Shown piece by piece: positions 25,981 to 34,968 of a stretch of 64,000 bases of DNA. The translations under genes and the position numbers were made by a program. Within the stretch, counting starts at the first letter, position 1; every line of letters starts with the position of its first letter. The notes beneath the pieces were generated by a model, which saw only the letters and a list, made by a program, of their open reading frames with translations, had not been told where the DNA came from and searched no databases. The DNA comes from an uncultured Dokdonia sp. (GTDB lineage Bacteria; Bacteroidota; Bacteroidia; Flavobacteriales; Flavobacteriaceae): contig CALKZS010000007.1 in assembly GCA_938002835.1 (NCBI GenBank), positions 1 to 64,000 on the forward strand. Reading direction: 5' to 3'.

Positions 25981-26631
25981 TTAGTAACGCTTCTTGCGAT
26001 TATTATTTTTAGAATAGTTTCTTTTTTTAACAGGATTTTCCGAAGCTTTTGCTTTTTTATTTGCCCGTATCAATCTTTCAGAGTCTCTCAACTCTTCATT
26101 TTTATCTTTTAAATTAATCTCACCCTTGCTCAGCTCAAACAAGTGATCAAAAATAACATCGTCTTCTACGGTATCTTTATTCCAGTTTAGAAAACATTTT
26201 TTCATATGGTTTGCAATGGTGATAGCAAGTGCATCACGCATATCTCCTTGTTCCCAACCTATAGCTACATCTATCATTCTCTTGATATTATTACCATAAA
26301 AACGGTATTTAGGATGGTTCTGAGGATATCCTAGTGGCCTAGGCCTTTCTGCTAGTTCTTCACGAGATGGTTTTCCAAAAGGAGACTCTACATCTAGTTT
26401 AAAATCTGACATTATAAATAATTGATCCCAAAGTTTATGCTGAAAATCTGGAACATCACGCAAGTGTGGTTGTAAATTTCCCATAACAGCAATAATAGCT
26501 TTTGCTGTTTTATTACGTTCTTCTATATCTTCTATAACTATGGTATCATTTACCATTTTTTGAATATGACGTCCATATTCTGGTATAATGAGATGTTCTC
26601 TCTCTGTGTTGTATTCTAATTGATCTATCAA
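25981..26631 (-). CDS. DUF4290 domain protein
   Basis: This 216-residue protein matches the Bacteroidetes family DUF4290. It is recognised by LEYNTEREHLIIPEYGRHIQ at the start, MGNLQPHLRDVPDFQHKLWDQLFIM and PFGKPSREELAERP. The last 50 residues are Lys/Arg/Asn-rich and look disordered or nucleic-acid-binding (VKKRNYSKNNNRKKRY). The function is unknown. Its place directly upstream of murA is seen in related genomes and hints at a role tied to growth or the envelope, but this is inference. Confidence 0.85.
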   Translation of the reverse strand: MIDQLEYNTEREHLIIPEYGRHIQKMVNDTIVIEDIEERNKTAKAIIAVMGNLQPHLRDVPDFQHKLWDQLFIMSDFKLDVESPFGKPSREELAERPRPLGYPQNHPKYRFYGNNIKRMIDVAIGWEQGDMRDALAITIANHMKKCFLNWNKDTVEDDVIFDHLFELSKGEINLKDKNEELRDSERLIRANKKAKASENPVKKRNYSKNNNRKKRY

Positions 26632-26848
26632 TTGTAAAAAAATTAAGTGAAGTAGTCTATCCTATTTTTAATAGACAACCGCAAAATACTAAATTTTGTG
26701 ATATTATATAAGTGTTTAATAATTTGATAACACGAAGTAGGTGTAAAAAATGACTATAGCTATATTTTATACTACAAATCACTATTTGCAAACTTCACAA
26801 ACAAAGTCTATATTCTAAATACTATTCGATAACAAAAATTTATTTATA

Positions 26849-27334
26849 ATGAATATAAAACTACTCTGTGTATTGTTTATAATTACTAACATTTCCTGCA
26901 CAAAAAAGAATCCTAAGTCAGTAGAGGTACCTATGCTAGATCCACAACTAATATCACGTGCACATTTAATTACTAACGATTATTTCACACTAGCTAATAC
27001 AACATTGGGTTTTGTAGAGTTACGGAATAAAACGTATTTATCTAATGTTGCAAAAGTTGGTTTTAATGCTACAAATACCCCTTATTCTCAATCTCCTAAA
27101 ATTTTTGAACATATACTAGGAGAGGTCTCAGAGTGGGAACTCACTAGTGTAGTACCTAAAGGGCTAGTCACACGTTTTAAATATAGCGTCATAGTGACTC
27201 TTCAAGAAAAACCTGTCGATTTTTGGATTGATATTAATCAAGATTATAGATTGTCAAAAATATATCTTTTTATACACCACGCTGCTTCTGGAGAACGTGT
27301 AAATCTTTTTAAAGATGCTTACATAAAATTTTAA
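26849..27334 (+). CDS. Lipoprotein of unknown function
   Basis: This 161-residue protein has a lipoprotein signal (MNIKLLCVLFIITNISC, acylated Cys17). It has no family I can name. The mature part is mixed alpha/beta without repeats or Cys and ends VNLFKDAYIKF. It is a single gene with about 215 AT-rich bases upstream that probably hold its promoter, and it converges on the DUF493 gene. Confidence 0.7.
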   Translation: MNIKLLCVLFIITNISCTKKNPKSVEVPMLDPQLISRAHLITNDYFTLANTTLGFVELRNKTYLSNVAKVGFNATNTPYSQSPKIFEHILGEVSEWELTSVVPKGLVTRFKYSVIVTLQEKPVDFWIDINQDYRLSKIYLFIHHAASGERVNLFKDAYIKF

Positions 27335-27348
27335 ATGGTATGCAATCC

Positions 27349-27362
27349 GCTTTCGCGAAAGC
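27349..27362. repeat. GCTTTCGCGAAAGC palindrome, copy 8
   Basis: Exact copy between the converging lipoprotein and DUF493 genes, within about 15 bases of both stop codons. It continues as CG on each side. Confidence 0.92.
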
Positions 27363-27373
27363 GTTATTCAACT

Positions 27374-27664
27374 CTATAAAGAAATAACTCCTTCTATAGC
27401 CGATACTTCTTTGTATTTTTCAATCACTGCATCAGGGTTTTTCATACGCACATTAATCGAAACACTTGTATATTTTCCTGTACGCGATTCTTTTTTTGTG
27501 ATCACAGCACCAGAATGATTAAAAATATCCTCTATCTGTTTAATTTTTGAAACATCAGACGGTACAATAAACTTATATAAATAAAGCGCTGGCCATAGTG
27601 ACGTATCTGCAAGTTGATTTTTTAATTTTTTATAAAATTCTTCAGGATTTTCTTTTGGATTCAT
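27374..27664 (-). CDS. DUF493 family protein (YbeD-like)
   Basis: From the chosen start (MNPKENPEEFYKKL) this is a 96-residue small cytoplasmic protein. It matches DUF493 (YbeD) by its ferredoxin-like pattern, with YLYKFIVPSD, ITKKESRTGKYTSVSINVRM and a closing IEKYKEVSAIEGVISL. The ATG at 27685 is in frame but lies inside a -7 promoter box, so the internal ATG is preferred. Escherichia coli YbeD is thought to be a small regulatory ligand-binding protein. The role here is unknown. Confidence 0.82.
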   Translation of the reverse strand: MNPKENPEEFYKKLKNQLADTSLWPALYLYKFIVPSDVSKIKQIEDIFNHSGAVITKKESRTGKYTSVSINVRMKNPDAVIEKYKEVSAIEGVISL

Positions 27665-27682
27665 TATCAAAATTTGAGGTAT

Positions 27683-27690
27683 CAAAGATA
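27683..27690 (-). promoter_or_regulatory. -7 element deciding the DUF493 start
   Basis: On the minus strand TATCTTTG matches TAnnTTTG perfectly. Transcription would start near 27676, which is downstream of the ATG at 27685 and upstream of the one at 27664. Confidence 0.5.
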
Positions 27691-27747
27691 CAGAATTACC
27701 GTTCTCTATGGTTTGTTTAATTTTGCCGTAAAGATTACTATTTTCTT

Positions 27748-28284
27748 ATGCCAAAACGTATCCTCCTCATAGGTGGTCCATCTACTGGAAAAACTACACT
27801 TCTCAATTACTTAAAAGATATAGGATATCCGTGTTTAGAAGAAATATCTCGTGAGGTAATTCTCAAAGCTCAAGCAGAAGGTATAGATCAACTTTTTTTA
27901 GAGCAACCTTTATTGTTTTCTGAAATGCTGAGAGATGCTCGCATAAAACAACACAAAGCAACACAAAAAATTAGTAACGATTTTGTGTTTATAGATCGAG
28001 GAATTCCAGACACTGTTGCTTATATGGATTATATAGGGCAACCCTATCCAGAATCGTTTATAGAAGCTTGTAATAAGTATCGTTATGATATTGTTTTTGT
28101 ATTACCTCCCTGGGAGGTAATACACGTTATAGATAATGAACGATATGAAACTTTTAAAGAAGCACAAAAAATACATAAGCACCTCATTAAGACTTATACA
28201 ACATTTGGTTACAAACCTATAGACGTTCCTACTGGTAAAGTAGAAGATAGAGCTACCTATATTCTAAATATTATTACTTCTTGA
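27748..28284 (+). CDS. P-loop ATPase/kinase, AAA_28 (NadR-like) family
   Basis: This 178-residue protein has a Walker A motif GGPSTGKTTLL at 8-18 and a lid-like pattern FIDRGIPDTVAYMDYIG. It has the ATP-binding core of the AAA_28/NadR kinase-like group. These proteins resemble ribosylnicotinamide kinase domains, but the substrate is not established for stand-alone members. Its last four bases overlap the recQ start, so it is translationally coupled to it and to fmt. Confidence 0.82.
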   Translation: MPKRILLIGGPSTGKTTLLNYLKDIGYPCLEEISREVILKAQAEGIDQLFLEQPLLFSEMLRDARIKQHKATQKISNDFVFIDRGIPDTVAYMDYIGQPYPESFIEACNKYRYDIVFVLPPWEVIHVIDNERYETFKEAQKIHKHLIKTYTTFGYKPIDVPTGKVEDRATYILNIITS

Positions 28285-30185
28285 TTAATACACCGGAAGA
28301 AATATTACAAAAATACTGGGGACACAAATCGTTTAGACCCAAACAAGAAGCTATTATTAATAATGTGCTTTCTGGTAAAGATAGTATTGCTTTACTACCT
28401 ACAGGTGGCGGAAAATCTATATGTTTCCAGCTTCCTGCGATTCTTTTAGAAGGAATTACTATTGTTATTTCTCCATTAATTGCTTTGATGAAAGATCAAG
28501 TTTTATCACTAGAAGAGAAAGGAATAAAAGCGCTTGCTATTACTAGTGGAATAAGGTTTAAAGAACTAGACTCTTTGTTAGATAATTGTATATATGGAAA
28601 TTACAAATTACTTTATTTATCTCCAGAACGTTTAGAACAAGAGTTAGTACAAGAACGCATCAAGCAAATGAATATAGCCCTCATCGCTATAGATGAAGCA
28701 CACTGTATCTCACAATGGGGGCACGATTTTAGACCTGCTTATAGAAATATTGCAACGATTAGAAGTCCAAAAAACTTTATCAATAAACCTTTACCCCCTA
28801 TTATTGCATTAACTGCAACAGCAACACCTAAAGTCATTAATGATATTACAGACCTTTTAGATATTAAAGAGGCACACTTATTTCAGACATCATACCACAG
28901 GCCTAATCTTACGTATAGTGTAGAGAAAACCACAGATAAATTATATAAACTAGATACCTTACTATCAAACACTAATGGGAGTGCAATTGTATACGTAAGG
29001 AATAGAAAAGCAACTGCAAATACTGCTCACTTTTTAAATGCCAGAGGTATTAAAGCTGGGTTTTATCACGGAGGTATGTCCAGAGAAGATCGCCATAAAC
29101 AATATTTAAAATGGCGTTCTAATGAGATACAGGTAATGGTAGGAACTAGTGCTTTTGGAATGGGTATTGACAAAGCAGATGTAGATCTTGTAATTCATAT
29201 GGAGATTCCTGATAGCATTGAAAACTATTTTCAAGAAGCAGGAAGAGCTGGTCGTTCGGGTCAACAAGCAAAGGCAAAACTATTATACAATGATAATGAT
29301 CTTGTAAGACTAAATAATCAATTTATAAAGGTCATTCCGCAAGTAAGTGATGCAAAAAAAATATACAAACATCTCAATAATTACTTCCAGATATCTTATG
29401 GAGAAGGTCAAGAAACTATACATCGTTTCAATTTTAGTGAGTTTTGTACAACATACAAACTACACAATATACTTGCATTTAACACACTTCAGGTATTAGA
29501 TCGCAATAGTATTATTAGTTTATCACAAGAGTTTACAAAACGCACTACCATTAATTTTAAAGTTAATGACTTTGCTTTAAGTTATTATTTATTACGTAAT
29601 AATCAATTAGATGATGTCACAAAAGCAATTTTAAGAACATATGGAGCTGTTTTTGAACAGGTCACTTATGTAAATCACAGTATTATTGCTTCAAAGTCAG
29701 GAAAAACAATACAACAAGTACACGATACATTATTGACATTAGATCAAGATGACATTATTGATTATGAACATCAAAGTTTTGATACCGTAATTACATTCCT
29801 AGTCCCACGTGATGATGATAGGACTATTAACGTTATTGCTTCTCACATAAAGTCTCAAGCACTTTATAAAAGATCCCAAATAGAAGCTGTTAAGAAATTT
29901 ATTCATACGTCAGATATATGTAGAGTTATACAGCTTATGTCATATTTTAATGAAAAGCTTATAGAGTCTTGTAATTTATGTGATGTCTGCCTGCAAAAAG
30001 AACAAGAGAGGTATAAAGCTCCAATAGATCAAGCAATATTAGATATTTTAAGAGAAGAACCTAAAACGTCTAGAGAGATCGCCAGTTTATCATATCCAAA
30101 AGAAGAAATAATACAAACAATTCGATTACTTTTGGATCAGAAAAAAATTATTTTACAAGACAATAATACATATACTTTATTATGA
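28281..30185 (+). CDS. recQ: RecQ-family ATP-dependent DNA helicase
   Basis: This 634-residue superfamily 2 helicase has Walker A TGGGKSICFQLP near 41-52, IDEAHCISQWGHDFRP near 136-151 (DEAH box plus the RecQ aromatic loop), and the C-terminal helicase block with MGIDKADVDLVIH and QEAGRAGRSG. A RecQ zinc-binding part near 548-566 has Cys residues in CRVIQLMSYF and CNLCDVC. It unwinds DNA 3' to 5' in recombination and fork repair. The start is TTG at 28281, chosen because it forms a TTGA overlap with the previous stop. Its own stop overlaps fmt by ATGA. A C-terminal HRDC domain is not obvious. Confidence 0.93.
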   Translation: MINTPEEILQKYWGHKSFRPKQEAIINNVLSGKDSIALLPTGGGKSICFQLPAILLEGITIVISPLIALMKDQVLSLEEKGIKALAITSGIRFKELDSLLDNCIYGNYKLLYLSPERLEQELVQERIKQMNIALIAIDEAHCISQWGHDFRPAYRNIATIRSPKNFINKPLPPIIALTATATPKVINDITDLLDIKEAHLFQTSYHRPNLTYSVEKTTDKLYKLDTLLSNTNGSAIVYVRNRKATANTAHFLNARGIKAGFYHGGMSREDRHKQYLKWRSNEIQVMVGTSAFGMGIDKADVDLVIHMEIPDSIENYFQEAGRAGRSGQQAKAKLLYNDNDLVRLNNQFIKVIPQVSDAKKIYKHLNNYFQISYGEGQETIHRFNFSEFCTTYKLHNILAFNTLQVLDRNSIISLSQEFTKRTTINFKVNDFALSYYLLRNNQLDDVTKAILRTYGAVFEQVTYVNHSIIASKSGKTIQQVHDTLLTLDQDDIIDYEHQSFDTVITFLVPRDDDRTINVIASHIKSQALYKRSQIEAVKKFIHTSDICRVIQLMSYFNEKLIESCNLCDVCLQKEQERYKAPIDQAILDILREEPKTSREIASLSYPKEEIIQTIRLLLDQKKIILQDNNTYTLL

Positions 30186-31132
30186 GAGATTTACGCATTA
30201 TATTTATGGGCACACCAGAATTTGCAGTGACTATTTTAAATAGTCTTCTTAATGTAAAATATAATGTAGTAGGTGTCATTACGGCCCCTGATAGACCAGC
30301 TGGCCGTGGTCAAAAAGTACGTAAAAGTGCTGTCAAAATTTTTGCAGAAGAAAATCATCTAAATATTTTACAACCTACTAACCTTAAAGACAAAACATTT
30401 ATAAAAACACTAAAAGCCTTAAATGCAAATCTTCAAATTGTTGTTGCTTTTAGAATGTTACCTGAGGTTGTATGGAAAATGCCACAATATGGCACTTTTA
30501 ACTTACACGCTTCTCTATTACCTCAATATCGAGGCGCTGCTCCTATTAATTGGGCTATTATTAATGGAGAGACTGAAACAGGAGTTACAACTTTCTTTAT
30601 TGACGAAAAAATAGATACTGGCGCTATCATATTTCAAGAAAAACTTTCAATTTCTCCTACAGAAAATGCAGGACAGCTTCACGATAGATTAATGAATGCT
30701 GGAAGTGAACTTGTTATAAAAACCGTACAAGCAATTGAAGAAGATCTCATTACAACTCATATTCAAGATACTAATAACGATCTAAAAACTGCATATAAAC
30801 TCCATAGTGATAATACAAAAATAGATTGGAACGCTCCTTTAGAAACTATTTATAATCACATAAGAGGCCTTAGTCCATATCCAACAGCCTACACATTATT
30901 AGAAAATGATGGAAAAGAACAACGTGTGAAAATTTATAATGCATTTATAAAAGAAGACAAAGAAGTAACATTAGAAACTGGCAGCATTTCTATCATAGAT
31001 AATCATCTAGCTATTGCCACTCCAGGAGGATACATTTGTATTACAGAAATACAACTTTCTGGTAAACGTAAAATGTCTGTAAAAGACCTTTTAAATGGTT
31101 ACAAGTTTAGCAAAAATGCAAAAATGCGCTAA
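30182..31132 (+). CDS. fmt: Methionyl-tRNA formyltransferase
   Basis: This 316-residue enzyme formylates initiator Met-tRNA using 10-formyltetrahydrofolate. It shows the N-terminal IIFMGTPEFAVTIL, the folate-binding and catalytic block NLHASLLPQYRGAAPINWAI near 112-131, TGVTTFFIDEKIDTGAII, and the C-terminal beta-barrel domain. Length is typical. It is the last gene of the kinase-recQ-fmt operon, starting in an ATGA overlap with recQ. Confidence 0.95.
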   Translation: MRDLRIIFMGTPEFAVTILNSLLNVKYNVVGVITAPDRPAGRGQKVRKSAVKIFAEENHLNILQPTNLKDKTFIKTLKALNANLQIVVAFRMLPEVVWKMPQYGTFNLHASLLPQYRGAAPINWAIINGETETGVTTFFIDEKIDTGAIIFQEKLSISPTENAGQLHDRLMNAGSELVIKTVQAIEEDLITTHIQDTNNDLKTAYKLHSDNTKIDWNAPLETIYNHIRGLSPYPTAYTLLENDGKEQRVKIYNAFIKEDKEVTLETGSISIIDNHLAIATPGGYICITEIQLSGKRKMSVKDLLNGYKFSKNAKMR

Positions 31133-31178
31133 ACCCCTGCCCTCATTGACGTTAAGTGATTATTAAAAATAGCATTCT

Positions 31179-31207
31179 TTATCAACAATTGCCCTGACTT
31201 ATCAACA
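31179..31207. promoter_or_regulatory. Two TTATCAACA repeats upstream of the HU gene
   Basis: TTATCAACA occurs at 31179-31187 and 31199-31207, 20 bases apart, just upstream of the HU promoter. It differs from the DnaA box TTATCCACA by one base. It may be an operator or chance. Confidence 0.25.
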
Positions 31208-31232
31208 AAACCGCCTATTTAGCTTGCTATCG

Positions 31233-31263
31233 CTTGTGTGAGAGCATAATCCATATAAATTTG
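31233..31263 (+). promoter_or_regulatory. Promoter of the HU gene
   Basis: CTTG (31233-31236), 19 bases, TAAATTTG (31256-31263). The -7 box and spacing are perfect and the -33 box has one mismatch. The predicted leader is about 50 bases. Confidence 0.65.
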
Positions 31264-31319
31264 TTAGTGAATTAAACATTTAAGTTTAACCAACATTTAA
31301 TTAATTAATACAATACATT

Positions 31320-31592
31320 ATGAACAAATCAGAATTAATCGATGGAATGGCAGAGCACGCAGGAATTACTAAAGCGGCTGCAAAAAAAGCTTTAGAATCT
31401 TTCTTAGGTGATGTCGAAGGAACTCTTAAAAAAGGTGGACGTGTTTCTCTTGTAGGTTTTGGATCTTGGTCTGTTTCTAAGCGTAATGCACGTGAAGGAA
31501 GAAACCCACAAACTGGAGCAACTATCAAGATTGCTGCTAAAAATGTAGTAAAGTTCAAGGCTGGATCTGAGCTTGCTGATTCAGTAAACTAG
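31320..31592 (+). CDS. HU-family DNA-binding protein
   Basis: This 90-residue small basic protein has the HU/IHF fold. It starts MNKSELIDGMAEHAGITKAA and has the DNA-binding arm signature GFGSWSVSKRNAREGRNPQT. It binds DNA non-specifically as a dimer and compacts and bends the nucleoid. Length is exactly that of HU. It is monocistronic, with a near-consensus promoter and a strong terminator, as expected for a very highly expressed gene. Confidence 0.95.
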   Translation: MNKSELIDGMAEHAGITKAAAKKALESFLGDVEGTLKKGGRVSLVGFGSWSVSKRNAREGRNPQTGATIKIAAKNVVKFKAGSELADSVN

Positions 31593-31612
31593 TCGATTAC
31601 TAAGTGTTATAT

Positions 31613-31651
31613 AAAAGTGTGCAATTAATTTTGCGCACTTTTTTATTTTTA
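31613..31651 (+). terminator. Terminator of the HU gene
   Basis: AAAAGTGTGCAA (31613-31624) pairs with TTGCGCACTTTT (31631-31642) with one G-T pair, followed by a T-rich run. Confidence 0.88.
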
Positions 31652-31670
31652 AGAATTATGATTTTTTTCT

Positions 31671-31684
31671 GCTTTCGCGAAAGC
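31671..31684. repeat. GCTTTCGCGAAAGC palindrome, copy 9
   Basis: Exact copy in the gap between the converging HU and menA genes, after the HU terminator and 13 bases beyond the end of menA. Confidence 0.92.
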
Positions 31685-31696
31685 AGAATGAATACC

Positions 31697-32599
31697 TCAT
31701 AAATAACACACTACAAAAAATAGTAATGCTAGTAAAAAAGTAGAAAGTGCTACTTTCTTTAGTTCTGGGTCTAATTCTGGATGAGATTTTGTTTTATACA
31801 CCTTTACAAGATGTATTGTCACAGGCACAAAAGCAAGTAAAGAGAGATATTCTAGTATATTCTGTAAACTCATAAATATATAAGTAAACCAACTACTTAA
31901 ACTCAAAATAAAGAGAGCTGTGTGATAAAATACAGCCTTTTTTTTACCTAAGATAACTGCCATTGTATTTTTACCTACTTTTTGATCTTCCTTACGATCA
32001 CGCATATTATTAAGATGCAATACCATTGTAGAAAGAGCCCCTATTGTTGTAGCTGGTAATATCTGAACAAACGAAAGCTGTTGTGTAAACAAAAAGTAAC
32101 AACCCGCCACACCTATTAAACCAAAAAATATAAATACAAAAAGATCTCCCATACCTCGATATCCATAAGCTGTCTCTCCTACGGTATATTTTATAGCAGA
32201 AATAATAGCAACAAGCCCCAGTACTAAAAATAGTAATGACAATAAAAATTGATCTTTACCAAAAGCCGTATATATCAATAGTATAACAATTAGTACCGTA
32301 ATTACAGAAGTGATAACAATTGCCTTTTTAAGATGAAAGGCAGTGAGTAAACCACTTTGCATCGCACGAGCTGGCCCTACTCTATCTTTATTATCTGTTC
32401 CTTTAATTCCATCCCCATAATCGTTTGCATAGTTTGATAAAATCTGAAAACCCAATGTAGCCAGCAATGCAAGCAAAAAAACACTCCATTCAAAAGCATC
32501 TGACTTTAAAGCAAGTGCACCTCCTACAATAATACCAGATATAGATAATGGTAATGTTCTAGGTCTAGCGGCACTGAGCCATACTTTAAATGAAGGCAT
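31697..32599 (-). CDS. menA: 1,4-dihydroxy-2-naphthoate prenyltransferase
   Basis: This 300-residue UbiA-superfamily membrane protein attaches the polyprenyl chain to 1,4-dihydroxy-2-naphthoate in menaquinone synthesis. The first Asp-rich motif is in SNYANDYGDGIKGTDNKDRV, followed by GPARAMQSGLL, and the second is HLNNMRDRKEDQKVGKNTMA. Eight to nine hydrophobic segments are visible. Length and motifs are standard for MenA. Menaquinone is the usual quinone of Bacteroidetes. No other men genes are in the window. Confidence 0.93.
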   Translation of the reverse strand: MPSFKVWLSAARPRTLPLSISGIIVGGALALKSDAFEWSVFLLALLATLGFQILSNYANDYGDGIKGTDNKDRVGPARAMQSGLLTAFHLKKAIVITSVITVLIVILLIYTAFGKDQFLLSLLFLVLGLVAIISAIKYTVGETAYGYRGMGDLFVFIFFGLIGVAGCYFLFTQQLSFVQILPATTIGALSTMVLHLNNMRDRKEDQKVGKNTMAVILGKKKAVFYHTALFILSLSSWFTYIFMSLQNILEYLSLLAFVPVTIHLVKVYKTKSHPELDPELKKVALSTFLLALLFFVVCYL

Positions 32600-32699
32600 A
32601 CTTAATTTTAGAACGTAAAAATACCATTTTATTAATGTAAAATAACATTGCTTACTATTGTTTCGTTTTTAGTAGCTTAGTCATCATAATATCATTACT

Positions 32700-34370
32700 A
32701 TGCATATAAAAAAAATATTTTATTCCTTATTGATAACGCTCTCTATTATAGGTTGTAAAAATGATAATGCTACACCAAAAACAGAAATAGAAGTGCTATC
32801 ACCTCCTTTTTTTTGGGAAGCTTCTAATATGTATTTTTTACTTACAGATCGTTTTTATAATGGCAACCCTAATAATGATATTCAATTTGAAAGAACTAAA
32901 GAGACAGCTGTTTTAAGAGGTTTTGAAGGTGGAGATTTAAAAGGTATACAGCAAAAGATAGAAGAAGGCTATTTTACAGATTTAGGAATTAACGCTATAT
33001 GGTTTACTCCTATTGTAGAGCAAATACACGATGCTGTAGATGAAGGTACAGGAGTCACATATGCATATCACGGATATTGGACCAAAGACTGGACAGCACT
33101 AGACCCTTCTTTTGGTACTACAGAAGATTTACAAAGCTTAATAGAGGCTGCTCATAATAAAGGAATACGTATTGTAATGGACATTGTCCTTAATCATACA
33201 GGACCTGTAACAGACAAAGATCCCTTTTGGGGAGAAAACTGGGCTCGTAAAAATCCTATTTGTAAATTTTCTACATACAACAATACTACCGAGTGTAATC
33301 TTGTAGATAATCTTCCAGATATCCTATCTGAAAGTGACAAAGAGGTTGAATTACCTCCTACACTAGTTAAAAAATGGAAAAAAGAAGGAAGATATGAACA
33401 AGAAGTAAAAGAACTAGACATTTATTTTAAAGAAAATAGTCTAGCTAAAACTCCTAGAAATTATATCATAAAATGGCTTACAGATTATATAAGAGAGTTT
33501 GGTATAGACGCTTTTAGAGTAGATACTACTAAACACGTAGATGAAGGTTCTTGGTTAGCCCTTAGAGATCAAGCAGATAAAGCTTTTACAATCTTTAAAG
33601 AAAACAACCCAGAGAAAGTGCTTGATAACACACCTTTTTTTATGTTTGGTGAGGTATATAACTATTCTATCAATAGTGGTCGTATTTATGATTTTGGTGA
33701 TAAAAAAGTAGATTATTATGCGCACGGTTTTGATAACCTCATCAATTTTCAATTTAAATATGACGCTCAGGGAGATTATGAATCTTTATTTTCAAAATAT
33801 GCATCTATAAATGATACTATTTTTAAAGGAAAAAGTTTTCTAAACTATGCAACTTCTCACGACGATGGGCAACCTTTTGACAAAAAACGTTTGACACCTA
33901 TGGAAACTGGAACAAAATTAATACTCACCACAGGTATTTCTCAAGTTTATTATGGAGATGAAAGTGCTCGAAATCTTACTATTGAAGGCGCAAATGGTGA
34001 TGCTACATTGCGTAGTTTTATGAATTGGGATGATTTGAAAACTCCAGAAACACTAGAAATTCTATCACACTGGCAAAAATTGGGTCGTTTTAGAAGAAAT
34101 CACCCATCAATAGGTGCTGGTAAACATAAAATGTTAAGTCAATCGCCATATATTTTTCAGCGGTCATTTAACAAAAATGAATATTCAGACCAAGTAATTA
34201 TAGGGCTTGATCTACCTCTAGGAAGTAAAAGTATTGAAATGAATGACGCTTTCGCGAAAGCAAAAAAAGTAACAGACGCTTATTCTGGAACAACAGTTAC
34301 TGTAACAAACGGTAAAGTAAATCTAAACACTCCTTACACTATTATATTACTAGAAATATCAGAATACTAA
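32700..34370 (+). CDS. GH13 alpha-amylase family lipoprotein
   Basis: This 556-residue protein has a lipoprotein signal (lipobox SIIGC, Cys19) and a GH13 TIM-barrel catalytic domain. Conserved regions are DIVLNHTG near 161-168, GIDAFRVDTTKH near 268-279 (nucleophile Asp275), FMFGEVYN near 314-321 (acid/base Glu318) and LNYATSHDDG near 381-390. The C-terminal beta domain contains a palindrome copy that is read as AFAKA. It is expected to hydrolyse alpha-1,4-glucans at the cell envelope, and the exact specificity cannot be judged. Its stop overlaps that of the convergent FMN reductase gene by four bases. Confidence 0.92.
   Translation: MHIKKIFYSLLITLSIIGCKNDNATPKTEIEVLSPPFFWEASNMYFLLTDRFYNGNPNNDIQFERTKETAVLRGFEGGDLKGIQQKIEEGYFTDLGINAIWFTPIVEQIHDAVDEGTGVTYAYHGYWTKDWTALDPSFGTTEDLQSLIEAAHNKGIRIVMDIVLNHTGPVTDKDPFWGENWARKNPICKFSTYNNTTECNLVDNLPDILSESDKEVELPPTLVKKWKKEGRYEQEVKELDIYFKENSLAKTPRNYIIKWLTDYIREFGIDAFRVDTTKHVDEGSWLALRDQADKAFTIFKENNPEKVLDNTPFFMFGEVYNYSINSGRIYDFGDKKVDYYAHGFDNLINFQFKYDAQGDYESLFSKYASINDTIFKGKSFLNYATSHDDGQPFDKKRLTPMETGTKLILTTGISQVYYGDESARNLTIEGANGDATLRSFMNWDDLKTPETLEILSHWQKLGRFRRNHPSIGAGKHKMLSQSPYIFQRSFNKNEYSDQVIIGLDLPLGSKSIEMNDAFAKAKKVTDAYSGTTVTVTNGKVNLNTPYTIILLEISEY
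34248..34261. repeat. GCTTTCGCGAAAGC palindrome, copy 10 (in the amylase gene)
   Basis: Exact copy within the C-terminal domain of the GH13 lipoprotein, read as Ala-Phe-Ala-Lys-Ala followed by Lys-Lys. Confidence 0.92.
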
Positions 34371-34906
34371 GATACTTGATGTAAAAAAGAAGCGACTACT
34401 TCATTTATGCCAAGTTGCATTGTAGGATCTTTAATGTCTAATTTATCAGTATCATAATGATCATAAAAAGAAGGAAAACTAAAAGCTTCAACAACGATAC
34501 CTCCATAACGAGGTATTGTATTTTTCATATAATCTAATGCTGACGCTCCTCCTCGTTTCCCCGGAGATGTGCTAACTAATAGTATTTTTTTTGATTCTAA
34601 AAAATTACGATCTGCGCGAGATAACCAGTCTAAAATATTTTTAAAAAAAGCAGATATCATCCCATTATGCTCATTTACTGCTATAATTAATGCAGAGGCT
34701 TCTGAAATTTTATTTTTAAGAATTTGTATAGATATCGGAATACCAGAATCTTGTTCTATGTCTATGTTATAGATAGGAAATAGTTCACTCACTAAAGATA
34801 TTTGCTTGATGCGATCGTCATCTATGAGTTTCATAATATGACTGAGCAACATACTATTAATAGATTTTTTACTATTACTTCCTGATAATGCTACAATACT
34901 ATCCAT
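34367..34906 (-). CDS. NADPH-dependent FMN reductase-like protein
   Basis: This 179-residue flavodoxin-fold protein starts VALSGSNSKKSINSML, the usual phosphate-binding loop of the family. It has ALIIAVNEHNGMISAFFKNILDWLSR and LLVSTSPGKRGGASALDYM, the flavin-contact segments of NAD(P)H-dependent FMN reductases. It probably reduces free flavins or quinones. Substrate unknown. It converges on the amylase gene with a four-base overlap of the stop codons. Confidence 0.85.
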   Translation of the reverse strand: MDSIVALSGSNSKKSINSMLLSHIMKLIDDDRIKQISLVSELFPIYNIDIEQDSGIPISIQILKNKISEASALIIAVNEHNGMISAFFKNILDWLSRADRNFLESKKILLVSTSPGKRGGASALDYMKNTIPRYGGIVVEAFSFPSFYDHYDTDKLDIKDPTMQLGINEVVASFLHQVS

Positions 34907-34919
34907 AAAAATTTATATA

Positions 34920-34949
34920 AAAAAAAGTTGCACTAAGGTAACTTTTTTT
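34920..34949 (-). terminator. Terminator of the FadL-like operon
   Basis: AAAAAAAGTT (34920-34929) and AACTTTTTTT (34940-34949) form a stem with a 10-base loop, giving a T run on the minus strand 20 bases after the stop of the FadL-like gene. Confidence 0.75.
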
Positions 34950-34968
34950 AAATTTATAGAAGTGTTTT

